Assembly (NCBI GenBank): GCA_016871275.1 | Contig: VFZG01000038.1 | Location: 1 to 33,809, forward strand | DNA: 33,809 bases | Origin: Acidimicrobiia bacterium | Lineage (GTDB): Bacteria; Acidobacteriota; Vicinamibacteria; Vicinamibacterales; UBA2999 | Reading direction: 5' to 3' | In this document: positions 6,989 to 16,123 of the stretch, one piece after another | Layout: each line of letters begins with the position of its first letter | Numbering within the stretch: the stretch's first letter is position 1 | Made by a program: the position numbers and the translations under genes | Notes under the pieces: model-generated | Databases searched by the model: none | What the model was told of the DNA's origin: nothing | What the model saw: only the letters and a program-made list of their open reading frames with translations

Positions 6989-7506
6989 GTGCACGTCTCC
7001 TATTGAGCGCAGAGTAATTCGGTGTCGTGCTCGCAAGAAACCGCAGCGCGCGTATACCTGAATGCCTACCGAGTCAATGCGTGTTGTTGCACGAACCGCT
7101 ATGCAGTCCTTGCGGCGCGATGCGTTTCGTCAGAGTAAGGCCGGGGGGGGGGCGGAGTCAATCCGAACCGTCGGCCCCTCACCCCCGCCCAACCCCTGCG
7201 CCCCGCTCCGCGGCCTGACCAGGGTGCGCTTGGCCGTAGCAGGACGATACGCCGTCTGAGCGGCCTTCGGTGCACCGAACGCCGGTTCGCGACCCGACGC
7301 CCATTTGCTTCTAAATCGCTTTCCTGATGCCGGCTTCCGATCACGTGTCGGGCAGGGGCTCGGGTGGAGCCTCCCAGCGGACTGCGCGCCCGACCCCCTC
7401 CTGGCCGGTGCTCGCCCTTGCCGGAGGCGGCGTCGAATCGGAGTGGCGCAGCGTGCTACCATGCGCCCGGTCAGGCAGCTGATGGGCTCGGCCGATGGGG
7501 GGCCTC
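6989..7506. other. Gene-free interval between divergent genes
   Basis: No convincing gene is seen in these ~500 bp. The interval holds the ribosome-binding site of the NTF2-like gene, a run of ten G residues at 7143-7152, the diverged repeat copy D (7242-7297), and presumably the promoters of both flanking genes, which I could not locate with confidence. Short ORFs here have arginine- and proline-rich compositions typical of shadow frames. Confidence 0.6.
7242..7297 (-). repeat. Diverged copy D of the mosaic repeat
   Basis: The first 25 bases match copies A-C at 22 positions (GGACGATAcGCCGTcTgAGCGGCCT). The right end GTTCGCGACCCG matches GTTGTCAGACCCG with one gap. The centre is different in sequence but again self-complementary: TTCGGTGCACCGAA is a perfect 14-bp palindrome inside a GGC...GCC stem. 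The minus-strand translation in the matching frame, EPAFGAPKAAQTAYRP, parallels RPAVNWEAANTAYRP. Confidence 0.6.
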
Positions 7507-10500
7507 ATGTCACGTGGCGTGCTCGGCGTCGTCTCTGCGTATGCGCTGAGCCTTCTGATGCCGGCGTTGGCGTCCGCGCAGAGCGTCATTGCGGGTGAGG
7601 TGCGCGATGCCTCAGGCGCGGTGCTGCCTGGGGTGACGGTGGAGGCGGCCAGCGACGCGCTCATCGAGCGTGTCCGCACGGCCACCACCAACGGGTCTGG
7701 CGCCTACCGCATTGTCGACCTGCGGCCGGGCATCTACGTGGTGAGGTTCTCGCTGGCTGGCTTCACCACGTTCGAACAGACGGGAGTCGAGCTGCCAGCC
7801 GAGTTCACGGCCACGGTGAACGTCCAGATGAAAGTCGGCGGCCTGGAAGAAACCGTCACCGTCACGAGCGCCGCATCCACCGTCGATGTCCAGAACGCGG
7901 TGCAGATCACGCGCCTCGACCGCGAGATGCTCGATCAGATCCCGTTGGGTCAGAACATCTGGGAGATGGCTGAACTGATCCCCAGCATCAACCTGTTCAA
8001 CGCGGCCGGGCAGAACGCCGCCACCGTGGGCGGAGCAGGCGGCGCGACGCAAACCTACATGTCGGTGCGCGGCATGGGGGCCGCCCAGAACGTCGTGCTC
8101 GTCGATGGGATGAGCGTCAGCGGGCTCGAGGCCAACGGCGCCGTGCAGGCCTACTTCAACGCCGATGTGAATCAGGAGGTGAGCTACCAGACCAGCGGCA
8201 GCACGGCCGACCGCTCGGGCGGCGGCGTCACCGTCAACATGATTCCACGCGAAGGCGGCAACCGGCCCAGCGGCAACTTCAAGGTCAACTATCGGCCCGG
8301 CCGCTGGCTGGGCCAGAACTTCACGCCGCGTCTGCGCGACATGGGCATGATGTTCTTCGGTGCGCTCGAGTACCTGTCAGACGTCACGATCTCACAAGGG
8401 GGGCCTCTCAAGCGCGATCGCTTGTGGTTCTTCACGTCGTACCACCAGTTCAATACCAGCGACCTGGTGCCCGATACGCTCCGCGACGACGGGCGCGTGG
8501 GCGCCGACGCACAGACGATTCAGCAGCCGATGCTGCGGCTGACGTTGCAAGCCACGCCACGCCAGAAGATTTCGAGCTACGTCGAGCTGACCAACAAGAC
8601 GCGCAGCCACGACATGGCGTCGCAGATCGATCCCGAGACCGCCTCCACCCGATGGCGGTCGCCCAACTACTCGACTGGCAACATCAAGTACACGGCGGTG
8701 TTCACGAGCCGTCTGCTGCTCGAGGGTGGCTATTCGTTCAATCGCGAATACCGCACTGTCGAAGCGCAGGAGGGCGTGGCGAAGACACGCGGCACGGCGG
8801 AGTGGCTGGCGTCTGGCTCGCGCACGCTGCAGACCGGCGGCGCGGCTCGCTCGACGGCGCCGGGCTTGACCGTCGATCAGGAGTGGCCGGCCCGCAACAA
8901 CGCCCAGGCGTCGCTCTCGTATGTCACCGGCTCGCACAACATCAAGGTGGGCGTGCAATACCAGTGGGGCCGCTTCTATCACTTCACCGATGCCAATGCC
9001 GACCTCACCCAGCGCTACGCCAGTGTCGCGCGCGCGGGCACCGAATGGGTGTTCGCCAATCCCGTCGACGTCATCGTCGCCAACACGCCCGTGGCGTCGG
9101 TCGATCGCTTGAACCGAGACGTCGGTCTTTACGCGATGGATTCATGGCGGATGAAGCGCCTGACGTTGAATTACGGCCTGCGCTGGGAGCACATCAACGC
9201 GCAGAATGACGCCTACCAGGTGCCGGCCGGCCGCTTCACGCCGGCGCGGTCGATTCCATCGGCGAAGAACGTGCCGAACTGGTTCGACTGGGCGCCGCGC
9301 TTCAACATGGCGTATGACGTGTTCGGCAACGCACGCACCGCCGTCAAGTTCTCGTTGAATCGGTACAACGCCGCCGCCGCCACTTCGCTGGCCTACGCCT
9401 ACAACACGCTCACCTTGAGCACCCGCACGCTTCCCTGGACCGACGTCAATGGCGACCTCATCGCCCAGGGCCGCCCGGTGGTCAACGCCGATGGCTCGTA
9501 TGCGCCGTGCGTAGGCTACCCGAGCGCGACGTGCGAGCTCGACATGACGGCGCTGCGCAGCACGAACGGCACGTGGTTTGGCACGCCGGCCGATACCACC
9601 CCCTACCCAGGGTTTCCGCGCGTGTGGAGCCTCGAGTCAAACCTCGAGCTGCAGCACCAGGTGTCGCGCCGAGTGACGGTCAACGGCGGTTGGGTGCACA
9701 GCAACGATTACAACCTGCGGAAGACGATCAATCGCTTCCGGCAGGACGGCGATTACGTGCCGGTGACCATCTTCAACCCTATCGACGGCACGCCGATCAC
9801 GGTCTACAGCCTCAACGACCTGGAGACGCGCGCGCGGCTGGCGCAGAGCCGGGCCAGCGTCGAGTACGTGGAGCCCAATCGGCGCAGCCCCTACGACATG
9901 CTGTCACTGGAGTTTCAGGCGCGTCCCTACTCGCGCGCTCGTGCCTTTGGCGGACTCGTCGCCACGCGCGGAGACAGCGTCAATTGCGGCTCGTCCAGAG
10001 CTGACCTGGTGGTCAACCCCAACGACGAACGGTTTTGCGATACGCGGCTCGTCGACCGCCCGTGGGCCAAGGACTTTCGCGTTGGAGTCGCGCTGCCCCT
10101 TCCGTACGCGATCACGCTCGGCCTCACCTACAAGGACAATGACGAAGGCGCCCTGACGACGAGCTATGCGATCGTGCCGGGAACCGGATTGACGGCAACA
10201 CGGTACCCGGACGGGGCAGCGGGCTCGACGCGGCGAATCGCCGGCAAACCCGCGCCGCCGTGCCCGACCCAGCAGGGCTGTGTTCCTGGCGCGCCGGTAC
10301 TGCCGAATTTCATCCTGCCGCAGGGGGCGACGTCGCTCACCGTGGTCCTGACGCCGCCCGGATCGCTGCGCCGCGAGCGGCTCCGCCAGGTCGATATCAA
10401 GCTGTCGAAAACGCTGCGCTACCGAGGGTTGAGCGTCAATCCCACTCTGGACGTGTACAACCTCTTCAACGCCGACAAGATCTTCAACTACCAGAGCCTG

Positions 10501-10590
10501 AACTACGCCAATACCGCCGGCACCTATCTCGTGCCAAACACGATCCTCCTCGGGCGCGTCATTGGGTTTGGGACGATGGTGAGATGGTAG
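7507..10590 (+). CDS. TonB-dependent receptor, Oar-like, with carboxypeptidase-regulatory-like domain
   Basis: A 1027-residue outer-membrane receptor. The signal peptide runs to about residue 25 (ALASA), followed by a CarboxypepD_reg-like beta-sandwich (about 27-105, SVIAGEVRDASGAVLPGVTVEA...GAYRIVDLRPGIY). A plug domain (about 115-235, with VRGMGAAQNVVLVDGMSV and VNMIPREGGN) precedes a long beta-barrel ending in aromatic W (VIGFGTMVRW). The start at 7507 follows a G-rich stretch that can pair with the anti-Shine-Dalgarno; an ATG at 7495 is the alternative. Such receptors take up large ligands such as glycans or peptides using TonB energy; the ligand is unknown. It is transcribed alone, away from the NTF2-like gene. 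Confidence 0.9.
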   Translation: MSRGVLGVVSAYALSLLMPALASAQSVIAGEVRDASGAVLPGVTVEAASDALIERVRTATTNGSGAYRIVDLRPGIYVVRFSLAGFTTFEQTGVELPAEFTATVNVQMKVGGLEETVTVTSAASTVDVQNAVQITRLDREMLDQIPLGQNIWEMAELIPSINLFNAAGQNAATVGGAGGATQTYMSVRGMGAAQNVVLVDGMSVSGLEANGAVQAYFNADVNQEVSYQTSGSTADRSGGGVTVNMIPREGGNRPSGNFKVNYRPGRWLGQNFTPRLRDMGMMFFGALEYLSDVTISQGGPLKRDRLWFFTSYHQFNTSDLVPDTLRDDGRVGADAQTIQQPMLRLTLQATPRQKISSYVELTNKTRSHDMASQIDPETASTRWRSPNYSTGNIKYTAVFTSRLLLEGGYSFNREYRTVEAQEGVAKTRGTAEWLASGSRTLQTGGAARSTAPGLTVDQEWPARNNAQASLSYVTGSHNIKVGVQYQWGRFYHFTDANADLTQRYASVARAGTEWVFANPVDVIVANTPVASVDRLNRDVGLYAMDSWRMKRLTLNYGLRWEHINAQNDAYQVPAGRFTPARSIPSAKNVPNWFDWAPRFNMAYDVFGNARTAVKFSLNRYNAAAATSLAYAYNTLTLSTRTLPWTDVNGDLIAQGRPVVNADGSYAPCVGYPSATCELDMTALRSTNGTWFGTPADTTPYPGFPRVWSLESNLELQHQVSRRVTVNGGWVHSNDYNLRKTINRFRQDGDYVPVTIFNPIDGTPITVYSLNDLETRARLAQSRASVEYVEPNRRSPYDMLSLEFQARPYSRARAFGGLVATRGDSVNCGSSRADLVVNPNDERFCDTRLVDRPWAKDFRVGVALPLPYAITLGLTYKDNDEGALTTSYAIVPGTGLTATRYPDGAAGSTRRIAGKPAPPCPTQQGCVPGAPVLPNFILPQGATSLTVVLTPPGSLRRERLRQVDIKLSKTLRYRGLSVNPTLDVYNLFNADKIFNYQSLNYANTAGTYLVPNTILLGRVIGFGTMVRW

Positions 10591-10764
10591 CAGATGTCGG
10601 GTCGCCGTCAGGCGCCCCGATCGAAAACAATCACCTGTTCGAATACCTGGCCGCTTCCATCCGTGCCCGGAACGGTAGCGGCCATGGTGTTGACGTGTTG
10701 AAGCGCGAACTACCCCGCGTGTTGCTGGGATGTCTCGGCGTTAGGAGTAGAGCAGATCAATAGA

Positions 10765-11142
10765 ATGAAATCCGTTTTGTCCACTCTGCCGATGCGTCTC
10801 GGAGTGGGGCTTCTCGCTGGGTCGGTGATCGTGTACGTGGACCACTTCGCGTTCGAGGGCGAGGTCAGCCCCATCATCATCGTCGCGTTGTTACTCACTG
10901 CGACGGCCATGGCCACAGGCAGCTGGGGCAGGCGCGGGTGGGTGGCAGTTGGCGTCGTGTGGGCGGGCGTGCCCCTGGCTCACTTGGTCAAGCATGTGCT
11001 CGGCTTGCCGGACACTCTCCACCCGAACACCTACACGTCAATCCTGTATTTGGCCGCGTTCACACTCGTGGTTGCAACGCTTGGAGCTGGTGCCGGCTTG
11101 CTGGCCCGCAGGCTGCTGGCAAGTTCAGGGGGCCGGACGTGA
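10765..11142 (+). CDS. Small integral membrane protein of unknown function
   Basis: A 125-residue protein with four predicted membrane segments: about 10-26 (LGVGLLAGSVIVYV), 33-50 (SPIIIVALLLTATAMA), 57-75 and 92-115 (ILYLAAFTLVVATLGAGAGLLA). A basic tail follows. No catalytic motif is visible. It lies 174 bp after the receptor stop. The coherent hydrophobic pattern and normal codon use support a real gene; the family is not recognised. Confidence 0.6.
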   Translation: MKSVLSTLPMRLGVGLLAGSVIVYVDHFAFEGEVSPIIIVALLLTATAMATGSWGRRGWVAVGVVWAGVPLAHLVKHVLGLPDTLHPNTYTSILYLAAFTLVVATLGAGAGLLARRLLASSGGRT

Positions 11143-11273
11143 GGACTGTCCCCGATTGGTCCCTGTGAGGACGGCAGGCGGCGTTATTCGTGGGATCCCG
11201 TGTGCTTTTCGTGTTGCCGTGGTTCCGTGTGCGGTTGCCGAGTGGGCGGCAAGCCTTGTAGCATGCGGCGACC

Positions 11274-11828
11274 ATGATGTTTCGACTGCTCGCCATGATC
11301 GTTGCGCTGACGCTGACGGCAGCGGCGCAGGAGCCGGCCCAGGCGCCGGCGCGCAAGCCGCGCGTCTCGCCGCCCCAGCCGCAACAGGCGCAGGGCCCCG
11401 ACTACTTCACTGGTGCATGGACGTTCACCTGGGTTGGGCGCGAAAGCCCGGTTGGCGCCGGCCCCCGTGAAGGCACGCTCACCTATACACGCACCGGCGA
11501 CACGGCGCTGGACCTGCGGGCCGAAGGCCGCATCGACGGCGGTGCCGCCTTCACCGAAACCGGCACCGCAATCTGGAACGCCGACAAGAAGACCATGACC
11601 TGGGTCGAGCGGCTCAGCACCGGCATTGAGCTGCGGTCGGTCGGCGACTGGTCGTCGCCGATCGGCATTCGCGCCGAGAGCGATCCCGTGAAGGCGGGCG
11701 CGCAAACGATTCGCGTGCGCCGGCTGTACTCAATCCTCTCGCCGCAGTCCTTCACGGTCACCGAAGAGATCACCATGAACGACGGCCCGTACCAGCGCCT
11801 CGGCTTCGGTCGCTTCTCCAGGAAATAA
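11274..11828 (+). CDS. Secreted beta-rich protein of unknown function
   Basis: A 184-residue protein. A signal peptide (MMFRLLAMIVALTLTAAAQ) leads into a proline- and alanine-rich linker (about 20-40). A domain rich in predicted strands follows (YFTGAWTFTWVGRE, GTLTYTRTG, GTAIWNADKKTMTWVE, SFTVTEEITMNDG), which suggests a lipocalin- or DUF1579-like barrel; that match is by pattern only. No strong ribosome-binding site precedes either ATG (11274 or 11277). It converges on the second receptor gene, with a small hairpin between them. Confidence 0.65.
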   Translation: MMFRLLAMIVALTLTAAAQEPAQAPARKPRVSPPQPQQAQGPDYFTGAWTFTWVGRESPVGAGPREGTLTYTRTGDTALDLRAEGRIDGGAAFTETGTAIWNADKKTMTWVERLSTGIELRSVGDWSSPIGIRAESDPVKAGAQTIRVRRLYSILSPQSFTVTEEITMNDGPYQRLGFGRFSRK

Positions 11829-11853
11829 GGCCTGAGGCCGAAGCCCCAGGCCT
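11828..11853. terminator. Short bidirectional hairpin between convergent genes
   Basis: AGGCCTG at 11828-11834 pairs perfectly with CAGGCCT at 11847-11853 around a 12-base loop. The hairpin lies between the stop codons of the secreted protein and the minus-strand receptor. There is no T-tract, so the terminator role is positional inference. Confidence 0.4.
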
Positions 11854-11858
11854 GCGTA

Positions 11859-14681
11859 TCAGAACGTCAGCTGCGCGCCGAAGCGGATGTAACGGCTGGT
11901 CTGGATGGCCTGCGGATTCAGCCAGACCCGCGTGGCGGCCACCGCGCCGAAGTTCGTGTTGACCGATGTCACCGTGCCCGCGTTGAGCAGGTTGTAGATG
12001 TCGACCATGCCCTGGAGCTTGTAGCGGCCAAACCCGAACGTGCGCGCCAGGCGCAAATCGGCCTGGTTGATGTAGTCGTAGAACATCGTGTTGGGCTGAA
12101 TCAGATTGACCCCGATCTGGGCAACGCCGGCGGTGCTGCCGACAATCGGCTGGCCGGCGATGGCGCTGGTCACCACCAGGTTCGCGCTGATGCTGGCGCC
12201 GGGCCGCGCGACGTAGAAGCCGCTGATCTGCACGGCATAGGGCAGTTCGTAGGAGCCGGCGATCTTGAACAACGTGCGGTACGGCCCCTTCGAGTCGCAG
12301 AAGCGCAGGCCGTTCGGGTTGTCGCGCTGATCGCAGAAGGTCGACACCGAACGCTCGTAGGTGACGCCGCCGAGCAGGAACGCGGTCTGCCCAATGCGCG
12401 CGTTGACGTTGAGATCGACACCGTTGTAGACCCGTGAGTTCTTCGTGGAGAAGGTGCGCAGGTTGTCGGTGGCGGCGCCAACCTTGTTGGTGTTCAGCGT
12501 GTACATCGTGATCGGGTACCCGCCGCCGCCGGGTAACCTCGGGTCGGCCGGGGCGGTGATGGTGAACGGCGTCCAATCCTCCACGCCGAGGTTCAGGTTG
12601 TCGGTGACCGCAAGGTTGCCGTAGGTGCGGCGGTGATAGCCGCCCGACACCGCCACGCGCGGGAACAACTCGTGCTGGAGGGTGGCGCCGTATTCCCAGT
12701 TGTACTCGCGCTGCAGCGCGGGATCGGGGCGGTCGGTGCCGGACGCCTGTCCAAAATTGGCGGTGCCGCCGATCACCTCGTTGCGCTGGAGGTTGCCCCG
12801 GGCGTCGAGCACCGACCGATTGCCGTCGGCGTCGTTCCAGGTGCGCGTCTCGGTCGCCGCCGTCAGCGTGTTGAACGCTTCGGCGAAACCGAGCGCCGCC
12901 GATGCGACGTACTTGCTGGCGTTCACCTTGACGGCGGTCTTGCCGTTGCCGAAGAGATCGTAGGCCGCGGCGAGGCGGATGGCCCAGTCGTGCCAGTTCG
13001 GCACGTTCTTGACCGCCGGCCGATCGCGCGCCGTTACCCACTGGCTGGCCGGCGCCGACAGCGCCGGGACCTCGGCGTTGAAGTAGTCGTAGCGCGCGCC
13101 GATGTTCAACGTCAGCCGGTCGAGCGTCCAGGCATCCTGCGCGAAGATGCCGAGGTCGGCGTTCATCCGCTCGATCGATGCGTCGATCGGCGTGTTCCGG
13201 ACCAGCACCTGCGTCGGCACGCCGTTGGTGAAGCGCAGCTGCAGGATGTCGGCGGGATTCGGGCTGGGCCACGTGCGCGTGCGGCGCCCCCACCCGTAGT
13301 TGACGCCGGTCTTGAAGGAATGCGAACCGGTGACGTAGCTGGCGGAGGCGGCCGAGGTGTAGTTCCTGGTCCAGCTGTCCATGGTGCCGGCGTAGGTGCC
13401 GGAGCTGACGCCGGTGAGGATCTCGAACCGCGGCAGATCGAGCGGCCCGACACCGGGTTGCGGCTCGCGTCGGAACGTGAGGTCGTACATGGTGATGCCG
13501 GCCTCGAGCATCAGGCGGTTGGTGGTGGTCTGCATCCACTTCACCTGCGGCGTCATGCCGCGCGGCGTCCACAACTGGTGCGACGCTTCGAGGGTGGTGG
13601 TGGCGCCGAGGCCTTCGAAGCGCTGCCCGTTCATCTGCTTGTCGACGTAGACGCGGACCTTGTCGCGCGGCGTCGCCTGCCACGTGAGGCGCGTGACATA
13701 GCTGTAGTTGGGCCAGTTTTGCTGCGTGCCCTGGGTGCGGTCCGGCAGCGTGGTGTAGCTCTTGGTGTCCGACAGCTTGTAGGTGAAATAGAACCAGAGC
13801 TTGTCGCGCTTGATGGGGCCGCCGAACGACGGATTGAGCTCGTAGGTGTAGGCGAGACCGAGCGGCTGCGGGATGAACGCCCTGACGGCATCCGACCGGT
13901 TGTCGCTGGCCAGCGGCCCGTTGGCACCCTGCATGAAGAAGATGCCCTTGAACTGGTTGCCGCCTTCGCGCGGAATCATGTTCACGCGCAGCCCGCCCTG
14001 CGCCACTTCGGCGCTCTGCGCGCCGGTGTCGTACGAAATCTCCTGCGCCATGCCGTCGTTCAGGTAAATGCCGCTGAACTGGCCCTGGCCTTCCAGCAGG
14101 TTGAGCCGCATGCCGTCGACCATCACCACCTGATCGGCCATCGCCGACCCGTAGATCGTCATGCTGGTCTGGCCCGAGCCGACTGGCGTCACCATGGTGC
14201 CGGGAATCAGGTAGGCGCGCGCCTGCAGGCTGCGGGTCGAGGTCGGAATGGCGTCCAGCATTTCGCGGTTCACGACCACGGTGGCCCGGTTGCTGATCAC
14301 GTCCACGACCGGCGACTCGCCCGAGACCGTGACGGTCTCGTTGAGGTTGCCGACCTCGAGCTCCACGTTCACCGGCGCGGTGAAGTTGCCCTGCAGGATG
14401 AGGCCGGCGCGCTTGATCGGCTTGAAGCCGGCCATCGTGAACGTCACGTCGTAGGTGCCGGGGCTGAGATCGATGATGCGGTACTGTCCGGCGCCGTCGG
14501 AAATCACGCTCCGGACGCGCTCGATCAGCGCGGGGCTGGACGCCTCCACCGTCACGCCGGGCAGCGCCCCGCCCGTCGCGTCTTTCACGACACCGGCAAT
14601 CGCGGCCTGGGCCTGCGCGTTGGTCGGCAGGAGCAGAATCGCGGCGAACACGACGGCGAGGCTCAACAGAAGGCGACGCAT
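11859..14681 (-). CDS. TonB-dependent receptor, Oar-like, with carboxypeptidase-regulatory-like domain
   Basis: A 940-residue outer-membrane receptor. The start at 14681 follows GGAGG by five bases; an upstream in-frame ATG at 14777 is disfavoured because it lies before the signal peptide. The signal peptide is MRRLLLSLAVVFAAILLLP...AQA. A regulatory-like beta-sandwich (about 28-105, AIAGVVKDATGGALPGVTVEA) is followed by a plug (about 115-235, QVVMVDGMRLN, VNMIPREGGN) and a barrel ending IRFGAQLTF, an aromatic C-terminus suited to BAM recognition. Its N-terminal domain closely resembles that of the 7507-10590 receptor, but the barrels differ, so the ligands probably differ. Confidence 0.9.
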   Translation of the reverse strand: MRRLLLSLAVVFAAILLLPTNAQAQAAIAGVVKDATGGALPGVTVEASSPALIERVRSVISDGAGQYRIIDLSPGTYDVTFTMAGFKPIKRAGLILQGNFTAPVNVELEVGNLNETVTVSGESPVVDVISNRATVVVNREMLDAIPTSTRSLQARAYLIPGTMVTPVGSGQTSMTIYGSAMADQVVMVDGMRLNLLEGQGQFSGIYLNDGMAQEISYDTGAQSAEVAQGGLRVNMIPREGGNQFKGIFFMQGANGPLASDNRSDAVRAFIPQPLGLAYTYELNPSFGGPIKRDKLWFYFTYKLSDTKSYTTLPDRTQGTQQNWPNYSYVTRLTWQATPRDKVRVYVDKQMNGQRFEGLGATTTLEASHQLWTPRGMTPQVKWMQTTTNRLMLEAGITMYDLTFRREPQPGVGPLDLPRFEILTGVSSGTYAGTMDSWTRNYTSAASASYVTGSHSFKTGVNYGWGRRTRTWPSPNPADILQLRFTNGVPTQVLVRNTPIDASIERMNADLGIFAQDAWTLDRLTLNIGARYDYFNAEVPALSAPASQWVTARDRPAVKNVPNWHDWAIRLAAAYDLFGNGKTAVKVNASKYVASAALGFAEAFNTLTAATETRTWNDADGNRSVLDARGNLQRNEVIGGTANFGQASGTDRPDPALQREYNWEYGATLQHELFPRVAVSGGYHRRTYGNLAVTDNLNLGVEDWTPFTITAPADPRLPGGGGYPITMYTLNTNKVGAATDNLRTFSTKNSRVYNGVDLNVNARIGQTAFLLGGVTYERSVSTFCDQRDNPNGLRFCDSKGPYRTLFKIAGSYELPYAVQISGFYVARPGASISANLVVTSAIAGQPIVGSTAGVAQIGVNLIQPNTMFYDYINQADLRLARTFGFGRYKLQGMVDIYNLLNAGTVTSVNTNFGAVAATRVWLNPQAIQTSRYIRFGAQLTF

Positions 14682-14857
14682 AGGTTCCTCCCCACAGACA
14701 TCAACGGCGCGACGTTCAAGACATGCGGTGAAACTGGCCGATAATAGCCCTCGACCCCCTTTCACGCAACGGGCCATCTGCTGGTGACCTGCCGCGCCGT
14801 CGCCCGGCGAAGGCGGGTATACTCAGCCGTGATTCGCGCTTTCCAAGGAGCCTGACG

Positions 14858-16123
14858 ATGCGACGTGCATATGGCTGGTGGATCGTCCTGGTCGCGGCCT
14901 TCATCACGACGGCGGGATTGCTCGCCACTGCGGCGCCGGAAGCGCCGCCAGCAACACTGCCGCCCACTTTCTCCAAAGACGTCGCGCCGGTGCTCTTCGA
15001 GCGGTGCGCTGAATGCCATCGACCCGGCGCCATGGCGCCAATGTCGCTGCTGACCTATGCGGATGCCCGGCCCTGGGCCAAGGCCATCAAGCGCAGGGTC
15101 GCCAATCGCGAGATGCCGCCGTGGGGCGCCGATCCCGCGGTCGGCACCTTCGCCAACGACCCGAGCCTGAAGCAGACGGAGATCGACACGATCGTGGCGT
15201 GGGCCGACGCCGGCGCGCCCGAGGGCGATCGTCGCGATTTGCCGCCGACGCCGGCGTTCACTGAAGGCTGGTCGATCGGCAAGCCTGATTACATCTTCAC
15301 GATGCTCCAGCCGTTCCAGGTGCCGGCCGACGGCACGGTGCCGTACATGTATGTCACCATCCCGACCAACCTGAAGGAAGACATCTGGATCCGCGGCGTC
15401 GAGTTGAAGCCGTCCGATCGCCGCGTGGTGCACCACATCATCAGCGACCTGGTCGAAGGTGACGGCCAGCCGGTCGATCCCGCGCCGAAGCTGACGCGCG
15501 ATCGCACGCGCAAGGAAGTTGGCGGCGGGCTCGGCGGGCTGGTGCCCGGCCGGCTCTACGGATTGTTCGAGGAGGGCGTCGCTCGCAAGATCCCCGCCGG
15601 CGCCGACATCGTGCTGCAGATGCACTACACGACGATTGGGCAGCCGGTGACCGACCTCACGCAGATTGGCGTGGTCCTCGCGAAGGAACCGCCGACGAAG
15701 CTTCGCGCCGCCGGCGGTGGACAGATCCCAAATTTCACCTTCACGATTCCGCCCGGCGCCGACCACCACGAAGTGGTGGCGACGCAGACCATCAACCGCG
15801 GTACTTATCTGAGCTCGATGTATCCGCACATGCATGTGCGCGGCAAGGACGTGTCGTACAGCATCGTGTTTCCAGACGGTCGGGAAGAGCTCGTCCTCCA
15901 CGTGCCGAAGTACGACTTCAGCTGGCAGTTGAACTATCGCCTCGCCACGCCGAAGTTCATGCCGAAGGGCTCGACGCTGGTCGTCAAGGCGCACTACGAC
16001 AATTCGAGGAACAACCCGTTCAACCCCGATCCGACGGCCACCGTGCGCTGGGGCGATCAGACGTGGGAAGAGATGCTGATTGGCTACTACGGCACGATCG
16101 AGATACCGGGCCCGAAGCAGTAG
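14858..16123 (+). CDS. c-type haem protein fused to a PHM/DBH-like copper monooxygenase domain
   Basis: A 421-residue exported protein. AAGGAG lies 7 bases before ATG, followed by a signal peptide to about residue 26. A cytochrome-c-like segment has the haem motif C50-A-E-C53-H54 and a downstream MPPWG (about 86-90) that could supply the sixth ligand. The C-terminal part (about 145-415) resembles copper type II ascorbate-dependent monooxygenases: H192-H193, the QMHYTT motif (H256), HMHVRG (H324, H326) and AHYDNS (H379) are candidate Cu ligands. The haem may deliver electrons in place of ascorbate; this is inference. The haem site would need the ccm machinery encoded 6 kb downstream. Its last 104 bp overlap the antisense PAP2 gene. 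Confidence 0.8.
   Translation: MRRAYGWWIVLVAAFITTAGLLATAAPEAPPATLPPTFSKDVAPVLFERCAECHRPGAMAPMSLLTYADARPWAKAIKRRVANREMPPWGADPAVGTFANDPSLKQTEIDTIVAWADAGAPEGDRRDLPPTPAFTEGWSIGKPDYIFTMLQPFQVPADGTVPYMYVTIPTNLKEDIWIRGVELKPSDRRVVHHIISDLVEGDGQPVDPAPKLTRDRTRKEVGGGLGGLVPGRLYGLFEEGVARKIPAGADIVLQMHYTTIGQPVTDLTQIGVVLAKEPPTKLRAAGGGQIPNFTFTIPPGADHHEVVATQTINRGTYLSSMYPHMHVRGKDVSYSIVFPDGREELVLHVPKYDFSWQLNYRLATPKFMPKGSTLVVKAHYDNSRNNPFNPDPTATVRWGDQTWEEMLIGYYGTIEIPGPKQ

Noticed and set aside
7130-7462. Minus-strand ORF of 110 codons across repeat D
   Set aside because: Arginine/proline/alanine-rich shadow composition, no start signal, no domain pattern; only the repeat-derived peptide is of interest.
11143-11175. 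GGACTGTCCCCGATTGGTCC segment as an operator or mobile element
   Set aside because: It has partial dyad character and resembles dispersed intergenic repeats, but one copy without a clear palindrome is not enough to name it.
12633-14744. Long plus-strand ORF of 703 codons
   Set aside because: Antisense shadow of the TonB-dependent receptor, with shadow-type composition.
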